A stretch of DNA of 12,742 nucleotides from Euperipatoides rowelli (GCA_003024985.2 PXIH01S0009884.1); one strand, 5' to 3'; counted from the stretch's first letter, positions 1 through 7,935 are shown. The notes: a model not told the origin generated them from the letters alone. Made by a program: numbers and translations.

Positions 1-353
1 GTCAAGAGTATCAATAAGCATTAATGAAATGTTAGCGTAATGTAGAATAGGTTATTGTAAAATAAATAGTATTTATTTACACAAAAATAACCGCTTATTA
101 TGATTTCTGCATATTAACAATCCATGTTTTTCTTTTGTCTGACAAACGGATAGAACAAATGAACGTACAATTTACCATTTCATATTATCTGTATAATAAA
201 TATTTTATTCTTGTTTTGGGGTGAAAAAATTGCTGAATGCTAGGTCTGTCATATGGGAATAAGCAGATTTAAGAGTTAATTTGGTACCTGCAGTGTTTAG
301 CCGTCTGATCTTACCACGACCAATTGGGAGAAAGAGCGCATGTCTCAATAACC
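1..353. other. AT-rich flank, no supported gene
   Basis: The first 280 bases are AT-rich with no coding signal I can support. From about 290 the composition becomes more GC-rich and both strands open. On the minus strand a frame without an ATG runs from about 417 down to 205 and ends in TAA immediately followed by an AATAAA-like hexamer. This could be the tail of a terminal exon, but I recognise no domain in it. The plus-strand alternative is listed separately at 354-479. The two readings exclude each other, and neither is strongly supported. Confidence 0.3.
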
Positions 354-479
354 ATGGACCCGTCAAAGATAGCCAGCCATCCCACAAATATCGCCCAAAG
401 TTATGTAATAGCGCAACGAGTTATAAATGCCGCCTCAACGTGGGGCACGAGAAATGTTTCATTGAGTATAAAGTTATAG
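354..479 (+). other. Candidate 41-codon small ORF in a GC-richer patch
   Basis: An ATG in a strong initiation context (ACCATGG) opens 41 codons ending in TAG. The peptide begins MDPSKIASHPTNIAQSYVIA and has balanced composition, unlike the Lys/Asn/Ile/Phe-rich products of chance frames in this AT-rich DNA. There is no recognisable domain, signal peptide or membrane segment. The frame is also open upstream to a TGA near 306, so this could be an internal exon instead of a start. No convincing splice donor follows. The opposite strand is open over the same bases, so the patch may be an old transposon fragment or an exon in either direction. The function is unknown and the support is only compositional. 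Confidence 0.2.
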
Positions 480-649
480 TACAGTTTATGATGAACTGCA
501 GGCAAATATCAGTTTGGGCTATTTAAGCTTTTGTAATATAGCCTACAGTATTTTAGTCTTAGGAGTTTGCTGCTCTCTACTTAATATTGATCATGCATTA
601 ATAACACATAATCAGTCTATTCTCATACTTAGCAGATGGGTTGATGTCA

Positions 650-891
650 AGAGGATAAATACTGTAATTTTATTTTATGCCTTAATAATAATAATATTGG
701 TGAAAAGCTCTAGATCCGAGGCTTATTAGCCCATGGGTCACAGTTTTAGAGGGCAGGAAGACAGAAAGAGAATTTTCGGTGGGAAAACAGCAAGGGAGGG
801 AGGAAGAATAGGCTGCGATAGTAGATTCGTTTGGCTATCTCCTCTGCTTAAGACTGTCCTAGAGGATTACTGTAATTTTATTGTATGCCTT
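650..891. repeat. Imperfect direct repeat pair, about 31-34 bp, about 210 bp apart
   Basis: Positions 650-683 and 861-891 share AGAGGAT, then TACTGTAATTTTATT, one mismatch, then TATGCCTT. They differ by a 3-base indel and that mismatch. The repeats bracket a GC-richer patch of about 180 bases. They are too long for an ordinary target-site duplication. They may be termini of a small unknown element or a local duplication. Confidence 0.5.
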
Positions 892-949
892 TGTAAAATA
901 CATCTAGAGGTCTTTTTTCCAATGCTTTTGGGTTGCGGTTCAAAGTGAT

Positions 950-966
950 CAGGTTCACAGAACCTG
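950..966. repeat. Short perfect inverted repeat
   Basis: CAGGTTC (950-956) and GAACCTG (960-966) are perfect 7-base complementary arms around ACA. There is no T-run pattern or other context to support a function. Confidence 0.6.
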
Positions 967-2073
967 GATGCATGAGATCATGAAAATAAATCAAGTATTT
1001 GATTATCCAGTTTATTAGAAAGTATGTATTATATTCTTCTTTGATAAGCTGATATTGAATAAACTAAAAATGAAAGATGTGGTAACAGTTATAAATGATG
1101 ACTGAATTGATTTTAGCATTTTTGATAGTTGCTCTTTGAAAATAAAGTTTTCACATAGAAAATAAAGATATAAGCTTGCTTCTTTTTTAAATTGCAAAGC
1201 AAAGATGAAAGTTCAATTAAAGATGAAAAAAAATTTGAACAGCATTATGTCAATCAAACTAAATTTAAGGGAACAGCTTTATTCTCTGTATAACACCTAC
1301 CCATGTTACTATAATTCTTAAGAGAAACAATTTAATGTGCTAGGGGTAATAATATGGATATTTTCTTAATTTAGCATGGATTTTTAAGCTGTAAAAAGAT
1401 AAAAATAATAAATTAGAATGATTAAAAGTTAAGGGGAAAATAAATTTCATGGAACTTAATTACAATATTTGGACCATCACATTTTATAGGCTAGTATAAC
1501 GGTTGAAAACAACAAGTATGGAAACCATGTCCTACAGATATAAGTTAGAAATGCAAGTTGCTTGAGAAGAATACAAATGAGTGTGAGCAACAGAGGTGGA
1601 CTCACCATAGGATAATTACGTGCAAACACCAAATGGCCATGTGAAAATAAAAAAAATCAATATTTAATTAAAAAAGACACGCTAAAAAAGAAGCTATTAG
1701 AGAAAAATATGGATATTAAATTATGATTTTAAAGAAAGATAAAATTAAATCTCTAAAAACTTTGAAGAAAAAAAGCTTATATAGATTGTAAATAAATACC
1801 ATATATTAACAGTAATAAATATTGTAAATTTGTCATTAAAATAAAGATTTCACCTATATAGGCTACAAAACTTAACAAATGTTAAACCAAGATCTCTGTG
1901 AATTGCATTATCATAATAATTATTAGCATTGCATTGCCAAAGTTACAAACATAATCAGGGTGTAGTACTAGCTACATATAGGCTAGTAAAAATATGGACC
2001 CGATTGCAAGAAAAAAAGTACAATGTGCTCCATAGTATCTATTTATTTTAGGAATTTCATTTAATGTTTTTTT

Positions 2074-2091
2074 TGTGTGTGTGTGTGTGTG
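2074..2091. repeat. (TG)9 microsatellite
   Basis: Nine uninterrupted TG dinucleotides directly follow a T homopolymer. The predicted TG/CA-rich peptides across it are artefacts of the repeat. Confidence 0.95.
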
Positions 2092-3309
2092 AATTATTTG
2101 CAAATAATATTCACAGCAATCACAAAAAGTAATACTAATGAAAATAGTGATAAGAGCTTGTGGTGGTCTTTGCTTAGTGGCCGAAAAGCATCTACGATTA
2201 AAAAATACTGGAATTGCACTCTTAATACCCATAATTTTGATGAATCCAAGAAGCAATTTAGATTATAGAATACTGCATTCAACAATTATGAATTTGAATT
2301 GTACAGTCAGTAGCTTTTTTTTTTTTACTACAAATTAAAAGAAGCATATATAAAGTTGTTCATTAATGATTCAGTTCAAAATATAACTACCCGCGTGTAA
2401 AGATATTTAGAAAGTGTATGCGATAGTTTAGGATTGTATACATCCAATCTGACGCATCCAATCTTTTGCTGTTAGCACTTTATTTTTTTTTAATTTCATA
2501 TTATGCAGAACAGAACGTTTTAATTTTGTAAGCCCTCTCAGCTAGATCAAACCATCAATATTCATTGCCCGAGTTGCTTCTCAACATGTAAAATTTCATA
2601 CCACTTAGTTTTTATAATTGTCTCGTCCGGTCTTTTATGCACACTCATTTTCACTATGAAATTCATGATAGAAATAAGAATTTAAAAATATATTAAAAAG
2701 TTATTAGTAAACAAGCTGAATATTCAACTCAACAAACATTTGTGTAAAACAATAGCAAAGAAACTACTTCATAATCAGAATTTAAGTCTAGCATACCCAT
2801 CTTCAAAGAAATCATTGACTTCGTAAAACATGAGAATTTAAAGTTGTAGTCATAAAAATGTAGGCCTATATCAATTTGGCTTAAAGAGGCTAGTAAATAT
2901 TTAATTTAACAATGGTGTGGAGAGATGTACTGGAAGAAATTTTAAATAAAACAAGAGAGGAGACCAGGAGAGTGTAATAGTTACAAAAATGAGAAGTGCA
3001 TAATTTTTTTTAGCTTAGATGTCTCTAGTCATCTACAGTTGTATTCTGAAGCCCATACCTATTGTTTATATTTCTATATGTTGTTGAAAATAAATTCTTA
3101 AAAAAAAAAAACTATACTCACAAGAGGAAAAAATGTACAAAACCTTGAATATCGGGATAAAATCTTGGTCTAAAGCAATAGTTTTAACATTTATTCTATA
3201 AATAGCTAAATTTTATATTTTTATTCAGAAAAAAAAATGGTATTTTGTTAAGTCTCATAAACCAAAAAGAAAAAAGTTATATTACATTTTAATATAACTT
3301 ATTTTTTTA

Positions 3310-3336
3310 ATATAGGCTACTCACTATAGCCTATAT
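3310..3336. repeat. Inverted repeat of the TATAGGCTA motif
   Basis: ATATAGGCTA (3310-3319) and TAGCCTATAT (3327-3336) form perfect 10-base arms around a 7-base loop. The arm contains TAGGCTA, a heptamer that recurs through the left part of the window. Confidence 0.75.
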
Positions 3337-3749
3337 AGATAAAAAAAAATGTCCATTTAAAGTTAAATTAAAAATAATTAACAATGATAGTAATAATAAT
3401 TTCTTTTATTTTAATTATAATTTTATGGTTAACCCTTGTTTAGATGCATAGTTTACACATATTTCACATTGTTACTGAGAAAAAAAATTTATGAATGACA
3501 TTTTTTGTTATAATTATTTCTACATTTTCTAAATAATTTTGTCCATATTTAGTAAATAGCTGAAAAGCAGGTTTTTTTATTCATTTTTAATAACTTAGTT
3601 CAAAATTATTTAAAACTATTAATGTTACTGTTATAATCACCAATTAGAGAAATGAATAAAATTGTGACTTAATTGACTGGACACTTATAATTTACACCAG
3701 TTGTTTATAAATTCTATAAAGTAATTTAAAAAGTAAAAATGTTAATTTA

Positions 3750-3769
3750 AAATAAATAAATAAATAAAT
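3750..3769. repeat. (AAAT)5 microsatellite
   Basis: Five clean AAAT units stand in A-rich surroundings. The repeat is simple and has no other feature. Confidence 0.9.
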
Positions 3770-3849
3770 AAAATAACTTGAATAAAATAAAATCAACAAT
3801 AAAAACCAAAATATTTTACCCAAATCTTGTGATATTGGCATGATAATAA

Positions 3850-4086
3850 CTCAATTCCGCATCTTCTGGCATAACACAATCATATACTAGAGTCTCTACC
3901 ATAGAGCCTTTGGAACTACCGAATGACACTCTATCAGAAATAGCCAAGAATGAAATTCAAATGAGGTGGAGGCAAATTTTAATAATGATTAAAAAAAAAC
4001 AAGACTTAAATCTAATGTTATTATCACCTATCTTGTTTAATTACTATGTAAACACTAAGAAGATAAATGATATGTCTATTAATTAA
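3850..4086 (+). other. Coding-like patch, possible exon or transposon relic
   Basis: A plus-strand frame stays open for 78 codons between TAA (3847) and TAA (4084), without an early ATG. Only the part at about 3891-3985 looks like real protein: VSTIEPLELPNDTLSEIAKN, then a Met-Arg-Trp-Arg segment. It is acidic and helical in composition, and GC is higher there than around it. An AG at 3889-3890 (ATACTAG) could be a splice acceptor. After about 3985 the frame becomes Lys/Asn/Leu-rich and looks random. I do not recognise the family. It could be an orphan exon, a decayed transposase piece or chance. Confidence 0.2.
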
Positions 4087-4450
4087 AACCATAAATCCTG
4101 TTATAGAACAAATTTATAACACGAAATATTTATAGTATAATTTTTACCAAAATAAGTAAATAAAAAAAAATAGTAGCCGGTGCAATGGTTGTAAAATATG
4201 GGTATGGTCCCTATTTGACATAGGTAACATAGGTTATAGGTAATATGGGTCAAAAGAAATCAAACAGGTTATTTGATATTATTGTGCCATTAAAAAAAAA
4301 TAGTGAAAGTGAGGGAGTGCAAGTTTTATTATTATCATTATTACATTTTAAAAAATGTCGAGAAGATAAAAGCTGTTTTTAAAAGCTTCATACAGTCATG
4401 TCAACTATCATATTATGAATCTATGATGAAGAATAAGAAGTAAAATAAAA
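4087..4450. other. AT-rich non-coding stretch
   Basis: No gene is supported. Around 4197-4260 there are short recurrences of GGTAA/ATGGGT/ATAGGT words (a loose, degenerate repeat). The rest is AT-rich with short homopolymers. Confidence 0.5.
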
Positions 4451-4759
4451 GTGAAGTACAGTAGTTATTACAATTATCGGTCATATTATAAATGTAAAAT
4501 AACATTGGTACATTGCAGAACAATTTCCTACCTTTTAAGAGATGATGTGGATTTATGCATTACGAAATTAGGTTTTGCCTCACCGAGTAGGACCATGATT
4601 AAAAGACATGTTTACGTTATGTATCCTAACACCGTAATATATTTAAAACGATGCAATATCCATCCTGAATCTGTGATGATGAGATTAATCCACAGGTATT
4701 TAAATTCAAACCATTTAAGAGCTGTGAATATCCACTGTAGATTAAATATCCAAAATTAA
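4451..4759 (+). other. Weak 102-codon open frame, probably not a gene
   Basis: The frame is open for 102 codons but begins at GTG. The first in-frame ATG is at 4595, leaving 54 codons rich in Met, Tyr, His and Arg. A frame this long is somewhat unusual in such AT-rich DNA. The product has no domain, signal or low-complexity pattern that I recognise. The same frame, after the TAA at 4757-4759, continues into a better-looking coding patch (4760-4870), so the two might be parts of one decayed coding region. I infer chance or relic, not a functional gene. Confidence 0.15.
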
Positions 4760-4870
4760 AAAAAAGCGACTAAAGCAACCAATATAATCTATCTGCTTGA
4801 AAATAAAGCCATGCAACAGAAAATTGCCCGCTTAGAAAGAAGAAATCTGGAGAGCCCAAAGGCAGCATGA
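4760..4870 (+). other. Short coiled-coil-like coding patch, possible terminal exon
   Basis: 36 codons run without a stop to TGA at 4868. The core LLENKAMQQKIARLERRNLE has heptad-like hydrophobic spacing with many charged residues, as in a short coiled coil. It ends ESPKAA. GC content and codon use stand out from the surroundings. Coiled coils of this kind occur in DNA-binding proteins, including some THAP/P-element-type transposases, but nothing here proves that relation. It may be the last exon of an unknown gene or a transposon relic. There is no good upstream splice acceptor; CAACAG at 4814-4819 is one possibility. Confidence 0.25.
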
Positions 4871-5419
4871 ATATGGTCGGATTACTCTCATTTTATTCTC
4901 CGGGGGAGGACAGGCTCTGTCTCAGAACCCAAAAGTGGAGTTACAGTATAAAGGAATGTTTATTCCATCCCTTCACTAATCATTGGCACACATTTATAAT
5001 AAAAACAAGGAATTTATAATAATAATAAGAAGAAGAACAGTTATAACTATAAACTATTTTATTAATACGAAATTTGAAAATGTAAATGACAGATTTTTAC
5101 TGCGTAAGCATTGTATCCTTTGAACCTTTTTCAGATGATGCGGAAATCAAATTCTAGACATCTCCGAGTAAAAATAGATGCTATAATTGGAATGATTGTC
5201 ACATTGGCCACGAACAGCATTACAAAAAGACCTAATAACTTGTAGATTTTTCTCTTTTTATTTTGCTTCTAAAGGATGTTAAAACTGACAGTGAAAATAA
5301 TTAAACAATTAAAAATGAATTAAGGTAATTCTTTTGTACGTAAATATTGAGACTACAGAAATAAATCACAGGAAGTGCAATTTTTAATAGTAATGCATTA
5401 TAACAATATTAGAAATTTG
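4871..5419. other. Non-coding stretch with one GC-richer patch
   Basis: Positions 4890-4970 are clearly more GC-rich than their neighbours and include a GGGGGAGGACAGG block. No frame across it reads as a known protein. The remainder is AT-rich without features. Confidence 0.4.
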
Positions 5420-5745
5420 TATTAGGCTACATATTATTCTTGTTATTATTATTCTTCTAGTTATTATTGTTATTCTTATTATCATAATTAGGCTTATTAT
5501 TATTATATTTTATTCAATATTTTATTATTGTTATTTTTGTTATTGTTAGTTATTTCTGTTTATTATTATTATTGTTGTTGTTATTGTTAGTTGTTATTGA
5601 TGTTATTGTTATTGTAATTATTATTATTGTACAACTGTTATTATTATTGCTGTTATTGTTAATAGTGCAATTGTTATATTTGTTGCTATTGGTAATGTTG
5701 TTCTTGTTGTTTAATATTATTGTTATTGTTACTATGTTATTGTGA
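5420..5745. repeat. Degenerate TTA/TTG trinucleotide tract
   Basis: About 325 bases are made almost entirely of TTA, TTG and TTC triplets, interrupted by substitutions. The plus strand is therefore nearly free of G+C other than the third-position G. It looks like an old, diverged trinucleotide microsatellite. Confidence 0.85.
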
Positions 5746-5885
5746 CATATACATTTACGTGTTGTTAAAACATTTTATAAAGAAATAAATCTTTGTGATA
5801 CAAGCAAGAAACTTGGCAAATATGTAGTGGAAATATTATGTATCGCACTGGAACCATTAGCCAAGCGAAAAAACAACATTTACGG

Positions 5886-5924
5886 CCACCATATTGGAAA
5901 ATGGTGGAATCCCCCCCCCCCCCC
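5886..5924. repeat. Inverted repeat CCACCAT/ATGGTGG followed by a C14 run
   Basis: CCACCAT (5886-5892) and ATGGTGG (5901-5907) are perfect arms around 8 bases. A run of 14 C residues follows at 5911-5924. Its length may be unreliable in sequencing. The ATGGTGG words resemble those at 8033-8066, so this may be a stray copy of that repeat family. Confidence 0.7.
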
Positions 5925-5931
5925 ATTTTTT

Positions 5932-6208
5932 TCAAATTATCAGTCTTTTTAATTTATATAAGATAAATAATTTCTTATATGCTTTGCTTATCATATAGTC
6001 AACATGTGAGTCCCATTTACAATTATTTTGAACAATCAATCCTAATATTTTTTACTGATTTTGTAATATTTATATTTTCATTCTGGATCTTTAAGTTAAT
6101 ATCTGTTGTATTTTTAGTAAAGTCATGAAGTATTGGCAAATATGATTTTTTGGGGGTTAGGCTAATACTCATTCCACATATAGTTGCATCATTGTATAAG
6201 TGAATCAG
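5932..6208 (-). pseudogene. Reverse transcriptase relic of a second LINE (palm/thumb part)
   Basis: Read on the minus strand, about 6208 down to 6023 gives a segment with YNDATICGMSISLTPKKS, which fits the region just after the catalytic box of LINE reverse transcriptases (usually G-x-x-[IL]-N-x-x-K-[ST]). It is followed by VKNIRIDCSK. After a stop at 6023-6025 and a one-base frame change, the next frame gives KWDSHVDYMISKAYKKLFIL, matching the familiar LGV-x-I-D...LKW-x-x-H-[IV] block and the helix after it. It ends at TGA 5932-5934. No catalytic box is readable upstream in frame. One N (6244) lies just outside. This is a short, frameshifted fragment with no coding capacity, and it is clearly distinct from the plus-strand LINE at 8920. 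I infer a Jockey-superfamily LINE; the exact clade is not decidable. Confidence 0.7.
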
Positions 6209-6434
6209 TCATGAAATTTGAGAAACACTACAGCTACGAAAAANTAAATTTATGGAAAACTTCTCCATGACTTTGTAAATACACCTACTCTAATTATAAT
6301 TTCTAAATTTTTTTTTTTTTTGCATTTATATGATCCATGTTGGTTGTTTGTCGCTTATAAAAAATTTAATATTTTTTTCTTCATTATCAAATCATTAAAG
6401 ATTTACATGTGGGGTTTATCAAATGACTATCATA

Positions 6435-6560
6435 TAGGGTTGCCATACGTTCTGGAAATCCAGGAATGTCCCTGATTTGAGCATTAAAAAACTTGTCCTG
6501 GAAAGAATGCAATAATCATGCCAGAATCCTGTATTCTGAAATATTTGCCCATCACATTTT
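6435..6560 (+). mobile_element. hAT-like terminal sequence (left end, decayed)
   Basis: The stretch starts TAGGGTTGCCATACGTTCTGG and continues with repeated GTCC/CAGGA words. This resembles the termini of hAT elements of the Zaphod type, which begin C/TAGGGTTGCCA and carry subterminal GTCC-rich repeats (family knowledge, from memory). I found no matching TGGCAACCCT right terminus or 8-bp target duplication, so the element appears truncated or too diverged. It sits about 110 bases upstream of a hAT transposase remnant on the same strand, which suggests one internally deleted element. Confidence 0.55.
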
Positions 6561-6668
6561 TTTAATTTAAAAAACATTTTTATACAATAAAAATCTGCTG
6601 AGAAATGAAAATAAACATTTAAATAAATCAATTTGGCAATATACAACAATCAATTTGTTTAACAAAAA

Positions 6669-6800
6669 GAGTTCTATTTTCCTATTCCAAGCAATAATAC
6701 AAATGTGGAACATATATTCTCATTGATGAATGCACAGTGGACTGATTCACGAAAGAAAGAAATTGTTGTTCTCCTCCATAAATACCATATTGATGATAGG
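6669..6800 (+). pseudogene. hAT transposase C-terminal remnant
   Basis: A plus-strand frame reads EFYFPIPSNNTNVEHIFSLM, continuing NAQWTDSRKKEIVVLLHKY. This fits the signature near the C-terminus of hAT transposases: a proline/serine stretch, N-x-x-VER-x-FS-x-M, then N-x-xW-x-D-x-RN (dimerisation region). The E of VE[R/H] and the FSLM are retained, and R is replaced by H. Nothing of the catalytic RNase H-like core or BED finger is present between this point and the terminus at 6435. The element is thus internally deleted and cannot move on its own. The frame fades after about 6800. Confidence 0.75.
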
Positions 6801-6847
6801 CTACAGAATAACCTGTAGTTATAACCAGTATAACCAGATCATACAAT

Positions 6848-7009
6848 ATGACCTGTAGTGATTTTTATACATTCGTTTCATTTGTTTCGTTTTGGTCAGT
6901 GATACTGATGGCCCCGCAATTACGGGCTATACAGTATACCAACCATGTTAAGGACAACACACTAAGGCTCACACCCAGTCGCACAGAGCCTGTACAGGAC
7001 ATCACATGA
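6848..7009 (+). other. Candidate 53-codon ORF or terminal exon
   Basis: ATG at 6848 opens 53 codons to TGA 7007-7009. The second half (about 6900-7009) is clearly GC-richer than its surroundings and reads like a polar protein tail, ending TLRLTPSRTEPVQDIT. A pyrimidine-rich stretch ending GGTCAG at 6899 is a plausible 3' splice site, so this may be the last exon of a gene rather than a complete ORF. In a second frame the same bases read DTDGPAITGYTVYQPC and stop. I recognise neither. It could also be part of the adjacent hAT relic. Confidence 0.25.
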
Positions 7010-7410
7010 CAATACAACACAACATATCACTAGATAATTAATGAACATTAAGGCAAAACATTTATAAACTAAACATGCACTAATTTGATTCCTTTTTCTT
7101 GTTTGTTTGGCCCTTGAATCATCTATTTTGGGATTTCTGAGCTGTCTATCTCTTCCTTTTTAATTACCTAAGGCTTTTCAATCTTGTATTTTGTCTTGAA
7201 CTTGCTCTTGAATTTCAAATTTTAATTATACATGTAGTCATTTTGCTTGTCTTTCTTGTTAGGCTTTACATTGGTTCCCTCTAAATCCTCTCTTTCTCTT
7301 CTTTTGGATAAGCATTTCTTGCTTACTTTTTGTGAGCACGAGTCTCGCTTTTTTGAAGACTTTGCTGGTTGGAGAATAGTAGATGATATTTGGCAGTTCG
7401 AGTTCACTTC
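7010..7410. other. Pyrimidine-rich stretch without a gene
   Basis: No gene is supported. From about 7085 to 7350 the plus strand is rich in T and C (many CTT and TCTT words). Openings on both strands start at non-ATG codons or have biased composition. It leads directly into the tandem array at 7411 and could belong to the same unit. Confidence 0.4.
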
Positions 7411-7433
7411 CGGTTTCCGGTTTGGCTACTTTC

Positions 7434-7453
7434 GGGTCAAAGGTCACTTCCGG
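7434..7453. promoter_or_regulatory. DR1-like nuclear-receptor site abutting an ETS-like site
   Basis: GGGTCA, one base, AGGTCA (7434-7446) is a near-ideal direct repeat with one-base spacer, the kind bound by RXR/HNF4/COUP-type receptors. It abuts ACTTCCGG (7446-7453). Units 3 and 4 have decayed versions (GATCAAAGTTA and AGTCAAGGTCA) in the same place relative to ACTTCCGG. Binding is inferred only. Confidence 0.35.
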
Positions 7454-7807
7454 CTCGAATCCAAGATGGCTGACTTTCGGTTCCTGCTTTGGCTAGGTTT
7501 AAGAGGTTTTAATAGGAAATTACATATCATCTGATGCTATATTAAGATGTATTATGGGTAATATATGCCCCATAATGCACAGTAAAATCCAAGATGGCTG
7601 AATTCCTGTTCCTAATTTTGGTAGGTTTAAGGTGTTTTTTAAGACTGGAAGTGACATCATCAAGATCAAAGTTACTTTTCGACTTCCGGTTATTGCGTTC
7701 AAAATTTTCGAGCACAAATCCAAGATGATGGACTGGAAGTGCACAGAAATATGCATGAATAACTTAGAAAAATCTTCAAAAAATTTTCAAAGTCAAGGTC
7801 AATTTTC

Positions 7808-7867
7808 GACTTCCGGTTATTGCGCTCGAAATTTTTGAGCGCAAATCCAAGATGGCGGACCGGAAGT
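7808..7867. repeat. Nested dyad symmetry in unit 4
   Basis: The outer arms ACTTCCGGT (7809-7817) and ACCGGAAGT (7859-7867) are perfect complements. Nested inside are TTGCGCTC (7820-7827) and GAGCGCAA (7837-7844), also perfect. The YY1-like motif lies between the inner and outer right arms. Unit 3 shows the same layout with most arm bases mutated. Confidence 0.8.
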
Positions 7868-7935
7868 GCAGAAACGTGCTCGAGTGACTTAGTAAAAATT
7901 TTCAAAAAATTTTTTTTTTATGAAAATTGTATAAC

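Larger units (their letters stand above)
480..2073. other. AT-rich non-coding stretch
   Basis: No gene is supported. Short openings near 514-948 start at non-ATG codons or have random composition. The stretch holds an imperfect direct repeat (650-683 and 861-891) and a small inverted repeat (950-966). It also has a somewhat purine-rich, GC-richer patch around 745-860 of unknown nature. From 967 onward there is only AT-rich DNA with many short A and T runs. Confidence 0.5.
2092..3849. other. AT-rich non-coding stretch
   Basis: No gene is supported. The region is strongly AT-rich with homopolymers (T9-type runs near 2318 and an A-run near 3102) and several TAGGCTA/TAGGCCTA motifs. It contains one 10-base inverted repeat (3310-3336) and an AAAT microsatellite. 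Stops are frequent in all six frames. Confidence 0.6.
7411..7935. repeat. Tandem array of about four 127-131 bp units with YY1- and ETS-like motifs
   Basis: The anchor CCAAGATG occurs at 7461, 7589, 7720 and 7847, giving spacings of 128, 131 and 127. Units 3 and 4 align along their whole length (GACTTCCGGTTATTGCG at 7681 and 7808). Units 1 and 2 align after the anchor (both run into a TAGGTTTAAG segment). Each unit carries CCAAGATGG plus nearby ACTTCCGG or GGAAGTG words. These match the consensus of YY1 (AAGATGGCGGC) and ETS/GABP (CCGGAAGT) sites. The array lies about 1 kb upstream of the LINE coding region on the same strand. It could be a monomeric LINE promoter, a satellite or another element's interior; the sequence alone does not decide. 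Confidence 0.8.

Noticed and set aside
1972-2338. Open frames around the TG microsatellite on both strands.
   Set aside because: They include His-Thr or Cys-Val runs created by the TG repeat and show no conserved composition.
5420-5745. TTA/TTG tract as a structured RNA or array of regulatory repeats.
   Set aside because: There is no regular period beyond the triplet, no complementary partner and no conserved unit; a decayed microsatellite explains it.
6419-6649. Minus-strand 76-codon frame over the hAT terminus.
   Set aside because: It reads through a terminal repeat-like sequence, has Phe/Tyr/Lys-biased composition and no family signature; the plus-strand transposase relic explains the neighbourhood.
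7222-7905. Several 60-95 codon open frames on both strands across 7222-7905.
   Set aside because: They start mostly at TTG/GTG or cross the tandem array, overlap each other on both strands, and have no domain. They are shadows of repeated, stop-poor DNA.
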